Source: Saccharomonospora sp. NB11 (GTDB taxonomy: Bacteria > Actinomycetota > Actinomycetes > Mycobacteriales > Pseudonocardiaceae). Taken from it: a DNA stretch of 64,000 nucleotides. The notes under the pieces are model-generated. The model did no database searches and was not told the origin of the DNA. It worked only from the letters and a program-made list of their open reading frames with translations. The stretch covers positions 124,001 through 188,000 of the forward strand of contig NZ_JACBJG010000008.1 in assembly GCF_015910535.1 (NCBI RefSeq), written 5' to 3'. Positions within the stretch are counted from its first letter, which is position 1. Each line of letters opens with the position of its first letter. The position numbers were made by a program, and so were the translations under genes. Shown here piece by piece: positions 17,590 through 26,055 of this stretch.

Positions 17590-18354
17590 TCAGGCCCGGA
17601 GCCTGCGGTACAGCGAGTCGAGCTCGTCGTCGGTGAACCCGTTCTTGCCGAGCACGTTCGTCACTCCGCCGTACCGCTTGTCGACCACCTCCAGGAACGC
17701 CTCCATGGTCTCCGCCCTGGGGCGATGGTGGTCCTCGGGAACGGTGTCGATGCTGCCCGCGTACGTGGCGGAGTTGCGGAGCCGTTCGAGGATCCGACTC
17801 AGCCGCTCACCGGTCGCCGCGTAGTCACGGATGATGTCCTCCCGGCGCGCACCGGCCACGCTGAGGGCGAACGCCACCACCACGCCGGTACGGTCCTTGC
17901 CCGCCGCGCAGTGCACGAGCGCCGCGCCGGACGCCTGGTTCACCGCCCGCAACGCGGCGACGATGCTGTCGGGGCGTTCCTCCACGTAGCCGAGGTAGTG
18001 GGCGCACGAGGGGTCGCCGGGGTAGCGCTCCTCCTCCCGCTTGCGGCGCACGAGCAGTGCTTCCTCCGTGGCGGCGAAGCCGTGCTCGGGCAGCAGCGAG
18101 TGGTTGACGTGCGTGATGTGGCCGAGCCGGGTCAGCGGGGACGGGGCCTCCGCGGTGACCTCGAAGGTCGATCGAAGGTCCACAACGGTGCTCAACCGCA
18201 TGTGGTCGACCAGATACGTCACGTCGGCCGGGGAGAGGTTCTGGAGGTTGTCGGAGCGGAGCAATCGGCCCCGCGCGATGGCACCACCGTCGTCGGTGGG
18301 AATTCCCCCGACGTCGCGGACGTTGACGGCACCTTCGAGATCGAGCCACAGCAC
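17590..18354 (-). CDS. Tyrosine-protein phosphatase (PtpB/LipA-like, DSP superfamily)
   Basis: 254 residues. It contains the P-loop CX5R active site in VHCAAGKDRTGVV and the upstream signature NVRDVGGIPTDDG followed by RGRLLRSDNL, as in actinobacterial PtpB-type phosphatases with dual protein and phosphoinositide activity. The LRSTFEV segment contains the typical WPD-loop-side region. No signal peptide is seen. A CAGACT 7 nt before the GTG start resembles a weak leaderless promoter. Confidence 0.85.
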   Translation of the reverse strand: MLWLDLEGAVNVRDVGGIPTDDGGAIARGRLLRSDNLQNLSPADVTYLVDHMRLSTVVDLRSTFEVTAEAPSPLTRLGHITHVNHSLLPEHGFAATEEALLVRRKREEERYPGDPSCAHYLGYVEERPDSIVAALRAVNQASGAALVHCAAGKDRTGVVVAFALSVAGARREDIIRDYAATGERLSRILERLRNSATYAGSIDTVPEDHHRPRAETMEAFLEVVDKRYGGVTNVLGKNGFTDDELDSLYRRLRA

Positions 18355-18440
18355 GTCGCCCAGTCTGGCAGGATCGGCCCCCGTCCGCCAGGACGATTCC
18401 CCGTCCGGCCTAGTGTCCTAAATAGACTGAAAAATGTGAC

Positions 18441-18475
18441 GGTGGTGCGCCCCCGAGGACCGAGGACGCACCACC
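18441..18475 (-). terminator. Rho-independent terminator after the secreted six-Cys gene
   Basis: GGTGGTGCG (18467-18475 read on the minus strand) pairs with CGCACCACC (18441-18449), extended by three inner pairs including one G:U. The minus strand continues into a T-rich run (CATTTTT). This is one of the few classic U-tract terminators in the window. Confidence 0.75.
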
Positions 18476-18494
18476 GAGCACCGAGATCAGTGTG

Positions 18495-18935
18495 TCACGA
18501 GCAGCGAATCCTGCGGTTCTCCGAGAAATCGACGACGCAGGCCGCCCACTCGACCACGCTGTCCTCGTAGTAGTTCTTGTTGCACACGCCCCAGGTGCCC
18601 GCGCCGAGGCGGTTCTCACATTGTCCCTGCCGGTACAGCGAACCGTTGCGGTAGTTGTTCCACACCGCGACCGCCGAGGCACCGTCGGCCGCCGTGTCCT
18701 TGACCCACCACTTGTCCCCATACTGCTGGAAGCACGCGATCGCACCCGTGACCTCGATACAGCTGACGTCGGCTGGCGGCGTGCCCTTCACCGCGCGGTC
18801 GACCTCGTACGCGGCGGCCGACGCCCCTCCTTCGTCGGCCGCCGCCCCCACCTCTTGGGCAGCCGTCGCCGTGGCCGGCAGAACCGCCAGAGCCAACGTG
18901 GTCACACTCAACGTGAACGCGCGGATCATCCGCAT
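18495..18935 (-). CDS. Small secreted six-cysteine protein, unknown function
   Basis: 146 residues from the ATG at 18935 (AAGGGGGAG five nt upstream). A Sec signal peptide (about 1-28, ending TATAAQE) gives a mature protein with exactly six cysteines (VSCIE, IACFQ, QCENR, GVCNK, AACVV, IRCS), consistent with three disulfides. The mature part is aromatic-rich (DKWWVKD, VWNNYRNGSLYRQG, NKNYYED). I do not recognise the family. It resembles small exported actinomycete proteins with a lectin- or inhibitor-like size. It is monocistronic, with its own terminator. Confidence 0.75.
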   Translation of the reverse strand: MRMIRAFTLSVTTLALAVLPATATAAQEVGAAADEGGASAAAYEVDRAVKGTPPADVSCIEVTGAIACFQQYGDKWWVKDTAADGASAVAVWNNYRNGSLYRQGQCENRLGAGTWGVCNKNYYEDSVVEWAACVVDFSENRRIRCS

Positions 18936-18981
18936 CGTCTCCCCCTTGTGTCGTCGTGTGTCCCCGCACCCCCGTGCGGGC

Positions 18982-20025
18982 TCACCCTCGCGACACCATG
19001 GTGGCGGGAAGCGCCGTCGCTGTCGTTGGCGCAGAGTCTTCGGTTTCTTGACACTCGCTCCACCCCGCTCCGCACAGGGCCTCGCGCCGCACGTCACGCG
19101 GGGCGACGCCGTAGGCGGCACGGAAGGCGCGGGTGAAGGCGGCGTGATGGGAGAAGCCCCAGCGCGCGGCCACGTGGTGCACGGGAACGGCGCGCATCGC
19201 CGGGTCGGAGAGATCGCGGTGGGCGCGTTCCAACCGACGTGCGCGAATCCAGCCCGCCACCGTGGTGCCGTCCTCGCCGAACACCCGGTGGACGTGGCTG
19301 ACCGAGACGTGATGGACCTCCGCGAGCAGTCGCGGCCCGAGGTCCCGCAGGTGAAGGTTCTGGTCGATGAAGGTCCGCATGCGAAGCAGGAGGGTGCGGC
19401 GGTGCACCTCGGCGGGCACGTACTGTTCGGCGTCCTCGACGGCGTTCGTGAACACGCCGGTCAGCAGCTCCCGCAGCATCGCCTCCACGGGCACGGCGTC
19501 GGTGTTGCGGTAGGAGCCGTGGTCGGCCAGCACCTGGTCCAGCACGGTCACCAGCAGCCCGCCCAGTCCCTCCCGCGCGGAGAGCGGGCGACCGATCACC
19601 GACGACGCGTGCTCGCCCAGCGTGGGCACCACCGACCGGGGCAGCTCCATGCCGATGCAGGAGATCGTGTCCGCGCCGTAGGCGTCGAGCCGGAAGGGCG
19701 AGGACGAGTCGTTGACGTGCAGCTGCCCGGGCTCGTAGGTGGTCACGCCCCGGGCGTCGACCCGGCGGAGGCCACCCTCGCGCAGGATCACGACGTTGTA
19801 GGTCTCCGGATCGGCCTGCTCGATCTGTTCCCGCGTGCGCCGGAAACTGACCGGAGCGAACTCCATGGTCCACACCCTGATCGATTCCAAGGGCAGATCA
19901 CGTTGCCGCAGCCGTGAGTCGGTGGTGAGGTGACGTGTCTCCAACGCTGTCCTCGGCACGGGCGTCGTCCCGCCCAACTCGACGGACACGGTCGGAAGTC
20001 CTCGACGTCGCAGCGGTGCAGTCAT
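18982..20025 (-). CDS. AraC family regulator with N-terminal cupin-like (AraC_binding_2) domain
   Basis: 347 residues. The first ~190 form the NphR/FeaR-type sensor (ETYNVVILREGG then YEPGQLHVNDSS). The C-terminal ~100 residues carry two helix-turn-helix units: RLLAEVHHVSVSHVHRVFGEDG and VHHVAARWGFSHHAAFTRAFRAAYG followed by the AraC-typical GVAPRDVRR. GGGGGAG precedes the ATG. The neighbours (secreted protein downstream, ChaB-like gene divergent) do not reveal a regulon. Confidence 0.85.
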   Translation of the reverse strand: MTAPLRRRGLPTVSVELGGTTPVPRTALETRHLTTDSRLRQRDLPLESIRVWTMEFAPVSFRRTREQIEQADPETYNVVILREGGLRRVDARGVTTYEPGQLHVNDSSSPFRLDAYGADTISCIGMELPRSVVPTLGEHASSVIGRPLSAREGLGGLLVTVLDQVLADHGSYRNTDAVPVEAMLRELLTGVFTNAVEDAEQYVPAEVHRRTLLLRMRTFIDQNLHLRDLGPRLLAEVHHVSVSHVHRVFGEDGTTVAGWIRARRLERAHRDLSDPAMRAVPVHHVAARWGFSHHAAFTRAFRAAYGVAPRDVRREALCGAGWSECQETEDSAPTTATALPATMVSRG

Positions 20026-20155
20026 TCCACTCCCCCAGTAGCAGACCGAACCTCGGCGCCGATGCTAGCGGCCCCTCCCGCGGCGTTTGCCGCGACCGAA
20101 GATCGGTAACTCGGGTGAGGGCACGAGGAAAGCCGATCGAAGGCAGGTGAGATCC

Positions 20156-20566
20156 GTGCCCGGACGCAAGGAACTGCCCAGTACGTTGCAGCGCTCGCCC
20201 GAGAAAGCGCAACGCACGTGGATCGAGGCCCACGACTCCGCGGTCGAGACCTACGGCGAGGGGCGGCGGGCCCACCAGACGGCCTTCGCCGCGCTCAAGC
20301 ACACCTTCGAGAAGGTCGGGGACCACTGGGAGCCGAAGGGCCGCAAGGGCCCGTCCGACCGGCAGGCCGCGCGGGGCGCGGGGCAGCGACCCACCCGCAC
20401 CGCGGGCGGGGTGGACGCGGGTGCCAGCAAGGAACACCTCTACGAGCGAGCCCAGCAGCTCGACATCCCCGGCCGTTCGTCGATGACCAAGAAGGAACTG
20501 GTCGAGGCGTTGCAGAAGGCCAGCCGGCGACAGACCGCCAAGGCACGCACGAAGAAGTCGTCGTGA
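20156..20566 (+). CDS. ChaB-domain protein with C-terminal Rho_N (SAP-like) motif
   Basis: 136 residues from a GTG at 20156; open frame extends upstream without a ribosome site. Residues 4-62 match the ChaB fold (ELPSTLQRSPEKAQRTWIEA, then YGEGRRAHQTAFAALKHTFEK). Residues about 90-120 match a Rho-termination-factor N-terminal/SAP-like helix pair (SKEHLYERAQQLDIPGRS). The C-terminus is Lys/Arg-rich. This combination suggests nucleic-acid binding. It lies convergent to, and next to, the LigD-like polymerase/ligase pair, so a DNA-repair accessory role is possible but speculative. Confidence 0.75.
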   Translation: MPGRKELPSTLQRSPEKAQRTWIEAHDSAVETYGEGRRAHQTAFAALKHTFEKVGDHWEPKGRKGPSDRQAARGAGQRPTRTAGGVDAGASKEHLYERAQQLDIPGRSSMTKKELVEALQKASRRQTAKARTKKSS

Positions 20567-20578
20567 GTGGTCGCGCGC

Positions 20579-21595
20579 TCAGGAGGGTGAGGGGCGTCTG
20601 GCGCGACTCGGTGCGACGCGGGGCGGCTCGCCCGGCTGTTTGGGATACACCGGTGGCCACGGAGCGTCGGCCAGCCCCGCGTCCCGATCGCGTCGCGACA
20701 GCTCCAGCAGCGGTTCCAACGACTGCGGCTGCGAGGGCAGCTCACGCCAGGGGTCCCCGCGTTCGGCCAGCCGGTCGGGCACGGTCGCGAGGGTGAGGTC
20801 GTCGGGCCGGATCTCCGCCAGCTCCGACCAGTCGAGGGGAGTGGAGACCTGACCTCCCGGCCGGGGACGCACACACCACGCCCCGAACACCGTCCGGTGC
20901 GGGGCGTTCTGGTTGAAGTCGACGAACACGCGCCGACCTCGTTCCTCCTTCCACCAGGAGTCGGTGACGAGATCGGGGTGGCGGCGGTGCAGCTCACGCG
21001 CCAGCGCGACGGCCCCCTCCCGCACCTGATAGCTGTCCCACCTGGGCTCCAGCCGCACGTAGAGGTGCAAGCCACGCGACCCGGTGGTCTTCACGAAGCC
21101 CCGGATGCCGAGTTCGTCCAGCAGATCCTTGGTGGCCCACGCGGTGTCACGAACCTGGTCGAACGTCACCCCGGGGGACGGGTCGAGGTCGACCCGCAGT
21201 TCGTCGGCGAGCTCCGGAGTGTCCGCCCGGTACGGCCACACGTGGAAGCCGAGACATCCCAGGTTGACCGCCCACAGCACGTGCGCGAGGTCGGCGGCCA
21301 CGAGTGCGTCGCTGGTGGTCCCGTTCGGTGTCGACACGACCGTGGTGCGCAGCCAGGACGGCGCCGACGCCGGCACGCGCTTCTGGAACCACGACTTGCC
21401 GCCCGCACCGGCGGGGTGGCGTTCCATCAGCAAAGGCCGGCCACCCAATGTCGCGAGCAGCGGCCCGGCCACGGCCTGGTAGTAGCGCACGAGATCGAGC
21501 TTCGTCTCGCCGCGCTCCACGAAGTACACCTTGTCGGGGTGGGAGATCGGCACCTCCGTGCCGTCGACGTCAAGCACCTCGGTCCGGCTGCTCAT
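20579..21595 (-). CDS. ligD: LigD-type DNA polymerase/primase domain protein (NHEJ)
   Basis: 338 residues from the ATG at 21595, which overlaps the ligase stop by 4 bp (ATGA). It matches the stand-alone PolDom of bacterial NHEJ: ISHPDKVYFVERGETKLDLV at the start, LLMERHPAGAGGKSWFQKR, the catalytic Asp pair in LRVDLDPSPGV, and VKTTGSRGLHLYVRL with the active-site His. It fills and extends ends with a preference for ribonucleotides in characterised homologues. The ligase domain is encoded by the separate upstream gene rather than fused. No Ku gene is in the window. Confidence 0.88.
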   Translation of the reverse strand: MSSRTEVLDVDGTEVPISHPDKVYFVERGETKLDLVRYYQAVAGPLLATLGGRPLLMERHPAGAGGKSWFQKRVPASAPSWLRTTVVSTPNGTTSDALVAADLAHVLWAVNLGCLGFHVWPYRADTPELADELRVDLDPSPGVTFDQVRDTAWATKDLLDELGIRGFVKTTGSRGLHLYVRLEPRWDSYQVREGAVALARELHRRHPDLVTDSWWKEERGRRVFVDFNQNAPHRTVFGAWCVRPRPGGQVSTPLDWSELAEIRPDDLTLATVPDRLAERGDPWRELPSQPQSLEPLLELSRRDRDAGLADAPWPPVYPKQPGEPPRVAPSRARRPSPS

Positions 21596-22677
21596 CGCGT
21601 CGCCACCTCGTCGAAGAACGCGCGCAACTCGGCGGGAGGAGCCTCGTCGAGCTGCGCGTACGTGCACGACTCCGGCGTGCGGTCCGGGCGGAACCGCACC
21701 AGCCGTCCGCCGTGACGGAACCGGCCCGCCTGAACGTGTTCGTATCGCACCTCGGCCACCAGCTCGATGCGCAGCGGCACCCACGACAGGTCCTTGCCCG
21801 CACTCCAGCGGCTCTGCCCTCCGGGCATCCGCCCCGCCGCGGCCGGGTCCCGGGCGGCGTCCGCCCAGTCCCGCCACGGATGCTCGACCAGGGCGTCCCG
21901 CCGCAGCTCGGCGAGTTCGTCCACCAGTTCCCGTCGCCGGGCGGCGGTGAACGCGCTGGCCACTCCGACGTGGTGCAACGTGCCCGCGTCGTCGTAGAGG
22001 CCGAGCAGCAACGACCCGACTCCCTGCCCGTCCTTGTGCCAGCGGAAACCGGCCACCACGCAGTCGGCCGTGCGTTCGTGCTTGACCTTCCACATGGCCC
22101 GCTTGTCCTGCCGGTACGGCAAGGTCGGGTCCTTGGCCATCACGCCGTCGAAGCCCGCACCCTCGAACCGCGTGAACCAGTCCTGCGCCACGTCCGGATC
22201 GTCGGTGAGCGGAGTCAGGTGCACGCGAGAGAGCGCGGTGTCGAGCATGTCCTCCAATACCGTCCGCCGCTCGGAGAACGGGGTGGCGGTGAGGTCACGG
22301 TCGTCGAGGGCAAGGACGTCGAAGGCGACGAAACTCGCCGGGGTCTCGGCCGCGAGCTTGCGCACTCGCGACGCGGCGGGATGCAGTCGGTTCTGCAATG
22401 CGTCGAAGTCGAGGCCGTCCTCGGTGACGACGACGATCTCGCCGTCCACCACGCACCGCGCGGGCAGCGCCTCGGCCAACAGCTCGACGAGCTCGGGGAA
22501 GTACCGCGTCAGCGGCCGGTCGTTGCGGGAGCCCAGCTCGATCTCGTCGCCGTCGCGGAACACGATGCAGCGGAAGCCGTCCCACTTCGGCTCGTACCGC
22601 AACCCCGGCGTCCGGGGCAGCTCCCGCACCAGCGTGGCCAACATCGGCCGCACCGGCGGCATGACGGGTAGGTCCAC
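21592..22677 (-). CDS. ATP-dependent DNA ligase (LigC/LigD ligase-domain type)
   Basis: 361 residues. The adenylation nucleophile is Lys31 in YEPKWDGFR. Further nucleotidyltransferase motifs are present: LVDGEIVVV-like VVDGEIVV, FVAFDVLAL, GVMAKDPTLPY and WKVKH. The OB-fold domain follows (VVAGFRWHKDGQG to RFRPDR). The GTG at 22677 sits 6 nt after TAGGCT on the minus strand, so the two-gene ligase-polymerase transcript is probably leaderless. With the PolDom gene it forms a split NHEJ end-joining module. Confidence 0.88.
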   Translation of the reverse strand: MDLPVMPPVRPMLATLVRELPRTPGLRYEPKWDGFRCIVFRDGDEIELGSRNDRPLTRYFPELVELLAEALPARCVVDGEIVVVTEDGLDFDALQNRLHPAASRVRKLAAETPASFVAFDVLALDDRDLTATPFSERRTVLEDMLDTALSRVHLTPLTDDPDVAQDWFTRFEGAGFDGVMAKDPTLPYRQDKRAMWKVKHERTADCVVAGFRWHKDGQGVGSLLLGLYDDAGTLHHVGVASAFTAARRRELVDELAELRRDALVEHPWRDWADAARDPAAAGRMPGGQSRWSAGKDLSWVPLRIELVAEVRYEHVQAGRFRHGGRLVRFRPDRTPESCTYAQLDEAPPAELRAFFDEVATR

Positions 22678-22689
22678 GTGTCGAGCCTA
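22678..22689 (-). promoter_or_regulatory. -10 element for leaderless ligase-polymerase operon
   Basis: TAGGCT (22689-22684, minus strand), six nt, then the GTG at 22677. No ribosome site. Confidence 0.55.
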
Positions 22690-22726
22690 CGGCCGACCCC
22701 CGACACCGGCAGGGTCGTGACCGGGG

Positions 22727-23719
22727 TCAACTCGCCCAGTCGAGCAGGGACTCGCTGCGCTGCGACTCCCGCAGCATGGTCATCGCGCGCGACTCCAACG
22801 TGCGCACGCGCTTGCGGCTCAACCCGAGCCGCTGCGAGATCTCCGGGATCGTGTGCTGGTGGCCGTCGCGCAGTCCGTAGCGCAGGGTCACCACGGCGGC
22901 CTCGGACGCGGGCAGGCTGTCGAGCGCCGCACGCAGGTCCTCGACCATGGCCTGCCGTTCCAGCCGCTCGCCCACGGCAGGCACGGCACCGTCGGCCACG
23001 AGGTCGCCGAGATGCAGCTCGCCGTCCTCGTCCAGCGGCACGTCGAGGCTCACCGTCGAGCGGCCCGCCTGACGCAGCGCCACCACGCGCTCCACCGGCA
23101 TGTCCGCGGCGTCGGCCAGCTCCTCGACCGTCGGCTCGTGGTCACTGCGCGCCTGGAGCGTGCGTTCGAGCCGGTCGAGCTTGGCGACCTGCTCGTTGAC
23201 GTGCATCGGCAGGCGGATGGTGTTGCTCTGGAAGGCGTTGCCGCGCTGGATGGCCTGGCGGATCCACCACATCGCGTACGTGGAGAACTTGAAGCCTTTG
23301 GCGTAGTCGAATTTCTCCACCGCGCGGATCAGCCCGAGGTTGCCCTCCTGGATGGCGTCCAGCAGCGGGAGGTTGGAATGCCGGTTCTTGCGGGCGGCCG
23401 TCACCACGAGCCGGAGGTTAGCCTTGACCATGTGGTCCTTGGCGCGCTGTCCGTCCCGTGCGATCGCTTCGAGGTCGCGGCGGTCGTGCTGCAAGGGCGC
23501 CTCGCCCGCGTCGGCGCGGCGCAGCAGCTCGGTCGCGTAGACACCGGCCTCGATGCGCTTGGCGATGTCCACTTCCTGATTGGCGGTGAGCAGGGGCGTC
23601 GCGCCGACCTCGTCGAGGTAGTACCGGACGATGTCCGGCTCCTCGCTCGCGGGGCGGCCCCGCCGGGAGGCACGGCGAGCGGTCGAGGCGCGGTTCGCGG
23701 TCAGTGTCGCGTCAGCCAA
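22727..23719 (-). CDS. RNA polymerase sigma-70 factor, group 2 (SigB/HrdB-like)
   Basis: 330 residues with sigma region 1.2 (EEPDIVRYYLDEVGATPLL), region 2 (NLRLVVTAARKNRH to DYAKGFKFSTYAMWWIRQAI), region 3 and region 4.2 (TIPEISQRLGLSRKRVRTLE). It lacks the long region 1.1 of the housekeeping factor, so it fits a non-essential group 2 sigma used in stress or stationary phase. The start is a TTG at 23719 with a strong GAAGGAGGG about 9 nt upstream. The weak start may limit output. Confidence 0.88.
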   Translation of the reverse strand: MADATLTANRASTARRASRRGRPASEEPDIVRYYLDEVGATPLLTANQEVDIAKRIEAGVYATELLRRADAGEAPLQHDRRDLEAIARDGQRAKDHMVKANLRLVVTAARKNRHSNLPLLDAIQEGNLGLIRAVEKFDYAKGFKFSTYAMWWIRQAIQRGNAFQSNTIRLPMHVNEQVAKLDRLERTLQARSDHEPTVEELADAADMPVERVVALRQAGRSTVSLDVPLDEDGELHLGDLVADGAVPAVGERLERQAMVEDLRAALDSLPASEAAVVTLRYGLRDGHQHTIPEISQRLGLSRKRVRTLESRAMTMLRESQRSESLLDWAS

Positions 23720-23752
23720 TAGTCTGCACCCTCCTTCGGGAGGGGCAACGCC

Positions 23753-24766
23753 TCATAGCTCGGCTGCATTCCGTACACGGCGTGGCCGACCCGAGGTGTG
23801 ACCGCTTCCACGAAAAGTCTGCCGATACCGGCTGGGTGTGACACCGAGCGTACGCGCGAAGTGCTGCCGCAGTGACACCGTCGTCGAGAATCCCGTCGCC
23901 GCGGCCACCCGTTCGACGGGCAGATCGGTGCGTTCGAGGAGCTGCCGGGCGCGCTCGACGCGCTGGCGGAGCAACCACTGGTGCGGCGACAGCCCGACTT
24001 CCTGGCGGAACCGCCGGGTGAACGACCGGGTGCTCATGGCCGCGTGGTCGGCCAGCTCGGCCAGCGACAGCGGACGGTGCAGGTGTCGCAGCGCCCAGTC
24101 CCGGGTGGCGGCCGTCGAACCGTGAGGCGCTGCCGGAGGCACCGGGACCTGGAGGTACTGGGCCTGACCGCCGTCGCGGTGCGGAGGCACCACGGTGGTG
24201 CGGGCGACCTCCGCCGCCACCGCAGCGCCGTGGTCGCGGCGGATGAGGTGCAGGCACAGATCGATCCCGGCCGCCTCGCCCGCGGAGGTGAGCACGTCGC
24301 CGTTGTCCGTGTACAGCACGTCCGGTTCGAGATGCACGGCCGGGTACGCGCGGCGGAACGTCTCGGTCGACTTCCAGTGCGTGGTGGCGCGGAGCCCGTC
24401 GAGCAGACCGGCTTCGGCGAGCACGAACGCGCCGGTGCAGATCGAGGCCAGGCGCGTGCCCGGTCGAACCCGGCGCAACGCGTCGGCCAGCGGTGGCGAC
24501 AGGGCCCGCCCGGGCTCGTCGAGGTCGTGGCTCGCGGGCACGACCACGGTCTCGGCCCGCTCCAGCAGGTCGACACCGCGGTCGACGCGCACGGAGAAGT
24601 CCGCGTCGGTGCGCACCTCGCCGGGGTCGAGTGCGCAGGTGTGCACCGCGTAGAGCGCCGTGCCGTCCGGTGCGCGGGCCGAGCTGAAGAGCTGGTGCAC
24701 GAGGCCGAGCTCCAGCGGCAGCACACCCTCCCGCACGAGGACGGCGACGGTGTGGGCAGCGGGCAT
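23753..24766 (-). CDS. GlxA family AraC-type regulator (DJ-1/PfpI + HTH)
   Basis: 337 residues. The N-terminal ~185 residues are a DJ-1/PfpI (class I glutamine amidotransferase-like) domain; the nucleophile-elbow region is LASICTGAFVLAEAGLLDG. The C-terminal AraC double helix-turn-helix is LAELADHAAMSTRSFTRRF and VERVAAATGFSTTVSLRQHF. GlxA proteins are usually activators. It is divergent from an NAD(P)H oxidoreductase with a ~70-bp shared promoter region, making that gene the most likely target. Confidence 0.87.
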   Translation of the reverse strand: MPAAHTVAVLVREGVLPLELGLVHQLFSSARAPDGTALYAVHTCALDPGEVRTDADFSVRVDRGVDLLERAETVVVPASHDLDEPGRALSPPLADALRRVRPGTRLASICTGAFVLAEAGLLDGLRATTHWKSTETFRRAYPAVHLEPDVLYTDNGDVLTSAGEAAGIDLCLHLIRRDHGAAVAAEVARTTVVPPHRDGGQAQYLQVPVPPAAPHGSTAATRDWALRHLHRPLSLAELADHAAMSTRSFTRRFRQEVGLSPHQWLLRQRVERARQLLERTDLPVERVAAATGFSTTVSLRQHFARTLGVTPSRYRQTFRGSGHTSGRPRRVRNAAEL

Positions 24767-24837
24767 GGCCCGATTCTTTCACAGGATGACTTTCCAGCCA
24801 CTCGCCCCGACGTGGTGGAACGGTCACGCTGAGGTGC

Positions 24838-25698
24838 ATGAACGTGCTCTGGATCGTCGCCCACCCGGATCGCCGCTCGTTGACCCGTGCTCTCGCCGAC
24901 GAGGGCGTGGCCCACCTCGACGAGCTCGGCCACGACGTGCGGGTGCGCGACCTCTACGCGATGGACTGGAACCCGGTCGTGGACGCCGCCGACTTCGCCC
25001 ACGACCCGGCCGAACGCCTCCTGGTCGGAGAGGCCGCGAAGGAGGCTCTTCGGCGGGGAACGTTGAGCGACGACATCCGCGCCGAGCAGGAGCTGGTGCG
25101 CGCGGCGGACGTACTGATCGTGCAGTTCCCGCTCTGGTGGTACGGGATGCCCGCCATCCTGAAGGGCTGGTTCGACCGCGTTTTCGTCAATGGCTTCGCC
25201 TTCGGCGTGACGGACCCCGACACCGGGACGGTGCTGCGGTACGGCGACGGCGGACTGCGTGGCAGGCGGGCCATGATCGTCACGACGATCGGTGCGCGCG
25301 AGGCGGCGTTCGGCCCACGCGGCATCCACGGAGAGCTGGAGGAGGTCCTCTTCCCGATCCAGCACGGCATCTTCCACTACACCGGAATGGACCCCTTGCC
25401 GCCGTTCGCCGTCTACGGAGCGGACCGGGCCACTGCGCACGACTTCGCAAGAGCAGCCGCACGGTTGCGCGAACGACTGTCGGCGCTGGCGGACATCGAA
25501 CCGGTCCGCTTCCGCACCCAGAACGGCGGTGACTACGACGCCGACCTCGTCCTGCGTCCCCACGTCGCCCCCGGCGTCACCGGCCTGGCCGCCCACTACC
25601 TCACGTCGGCGACCGAGCGACACGGCAATCTGCAGTCCGTGTCGCCCGTGCCGTCCGACCTGGGGGAGGGCCGGCGGACCCCCGTCGTCTCACCCTGA
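24838..25698 (+). CDS. Flavodoxin-like fold NAD(P)H quinone oxidoreductase
   Basis: 286 residues. The first ~200 match the NQO1/MdaB fold: IVAHPDRRSLTRAL for FMN/FAD phosphate binding, QFPLWWYGMPAILKGWFDRVF in the core, and GRRAMIVTTIGARE. The last ~70 residues (from about 215) are a low-complexity tail with no clear domain. Such enzymes reduce quinones or electrophiles by two electrons. Probably controlled by the divergent GlxA regulator. Confidence 0.85.
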   Translation: MNVLWIVAHPDRRSLTRALADEGVAHLDELGHDVRVRDLYAMDWNPVVDAADFAHDPAERLLVGEAAKEALRRGTLSDDIRAEQELVRAADVLIVQFPLWWYGMPAILKGWFDRVFVNGFAFGVTDPDTGTVLRYGDGGLRGRRAMIVTTIGAREAAFGPRGIHGELEEVLFPIQHGIFHYTGMDPLPPFAVYGADRATAHDFARAAARLRERLSALADIEPVRFRTQNGGDYDADLVLRPHVAPGVTGLAAHYLTSATERHGNLQSVSPVPSDLGEGRRTPVVSP

Positions 25699-25720
25699 CG
25701 TCGTGAATCGAAACGCGGCT

Positions 25721-25975
25721 TCAGAACCGCAGTTCCGAGTCGGGATGCCGGGTTCGTCGCGCCACCGGCGCCGAACCCGGACGCAGCTCGTCCACCAGCT
25801 CCTCGGTGTGACGAGCCGAGACCTCGCTCACCGACCACAGCACGCGCAGTCCCTCGGCCACCCGGCGGGCGAAGGCCGGCTCGACGTCCGGTGCCGGGCC
25901 GCTGTGGCGCACGAGTACGCCGACTCCAGCGAGCACACAGGCCAGGACGGCGAGGAACAACACGGTCAGAACCAC
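25721..25975 (-). CDS. Small single-pass membrane protein, unknown
   Basis: 84 residues from a GTG at 25975 with GAGGAG five nt upstream. The N-terminal hydrophobic stretch VLTVLFLAVLACVLAGVGVL is one membrane helix, followed by a cytoplasmic or periplasmic helix-rich region (FARRVAEGLRVLWSVSEVSA) and a basic tail. I do not recognise a family. It is divergent from the MocR regulator across 70 bp, so it may share that control region. Confidence 0.6.
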   Translation of the reverse strand: MVLTVLFLAVLACVLAGVGVLVRHSGPAPDVEPAFARRVAEGLRVLWSVSEVSARHTEELVDELRPGSAPVARRTRHPDSELRF

Positions 25976-26014
25976 GACGCTCCTCTCTGGTTCGCAACCC
26001 CTCGAACACTTCTC

Positions 26015-26055
26015 GATTGGACTGTCACTGCTCTAGCATCGGTCGGTGATTGGAC
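26015..26055 (+). promoter_or_regulatory. Candidate MocR operator (direct repeats) and leaderless promoter
   Basis: GATTGGAC occurs at 26015-26022 and again at 26048-26055, in direct orientation with a 33-bp period (about three helical turns). Between them TAGCAT (26034-26039) lies six nt before the GTG at 26046. MocR regulators such as GabR and PdxR bind direct repeats spaced about this far, so self-repression is plausible. Confidence 0.55.
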
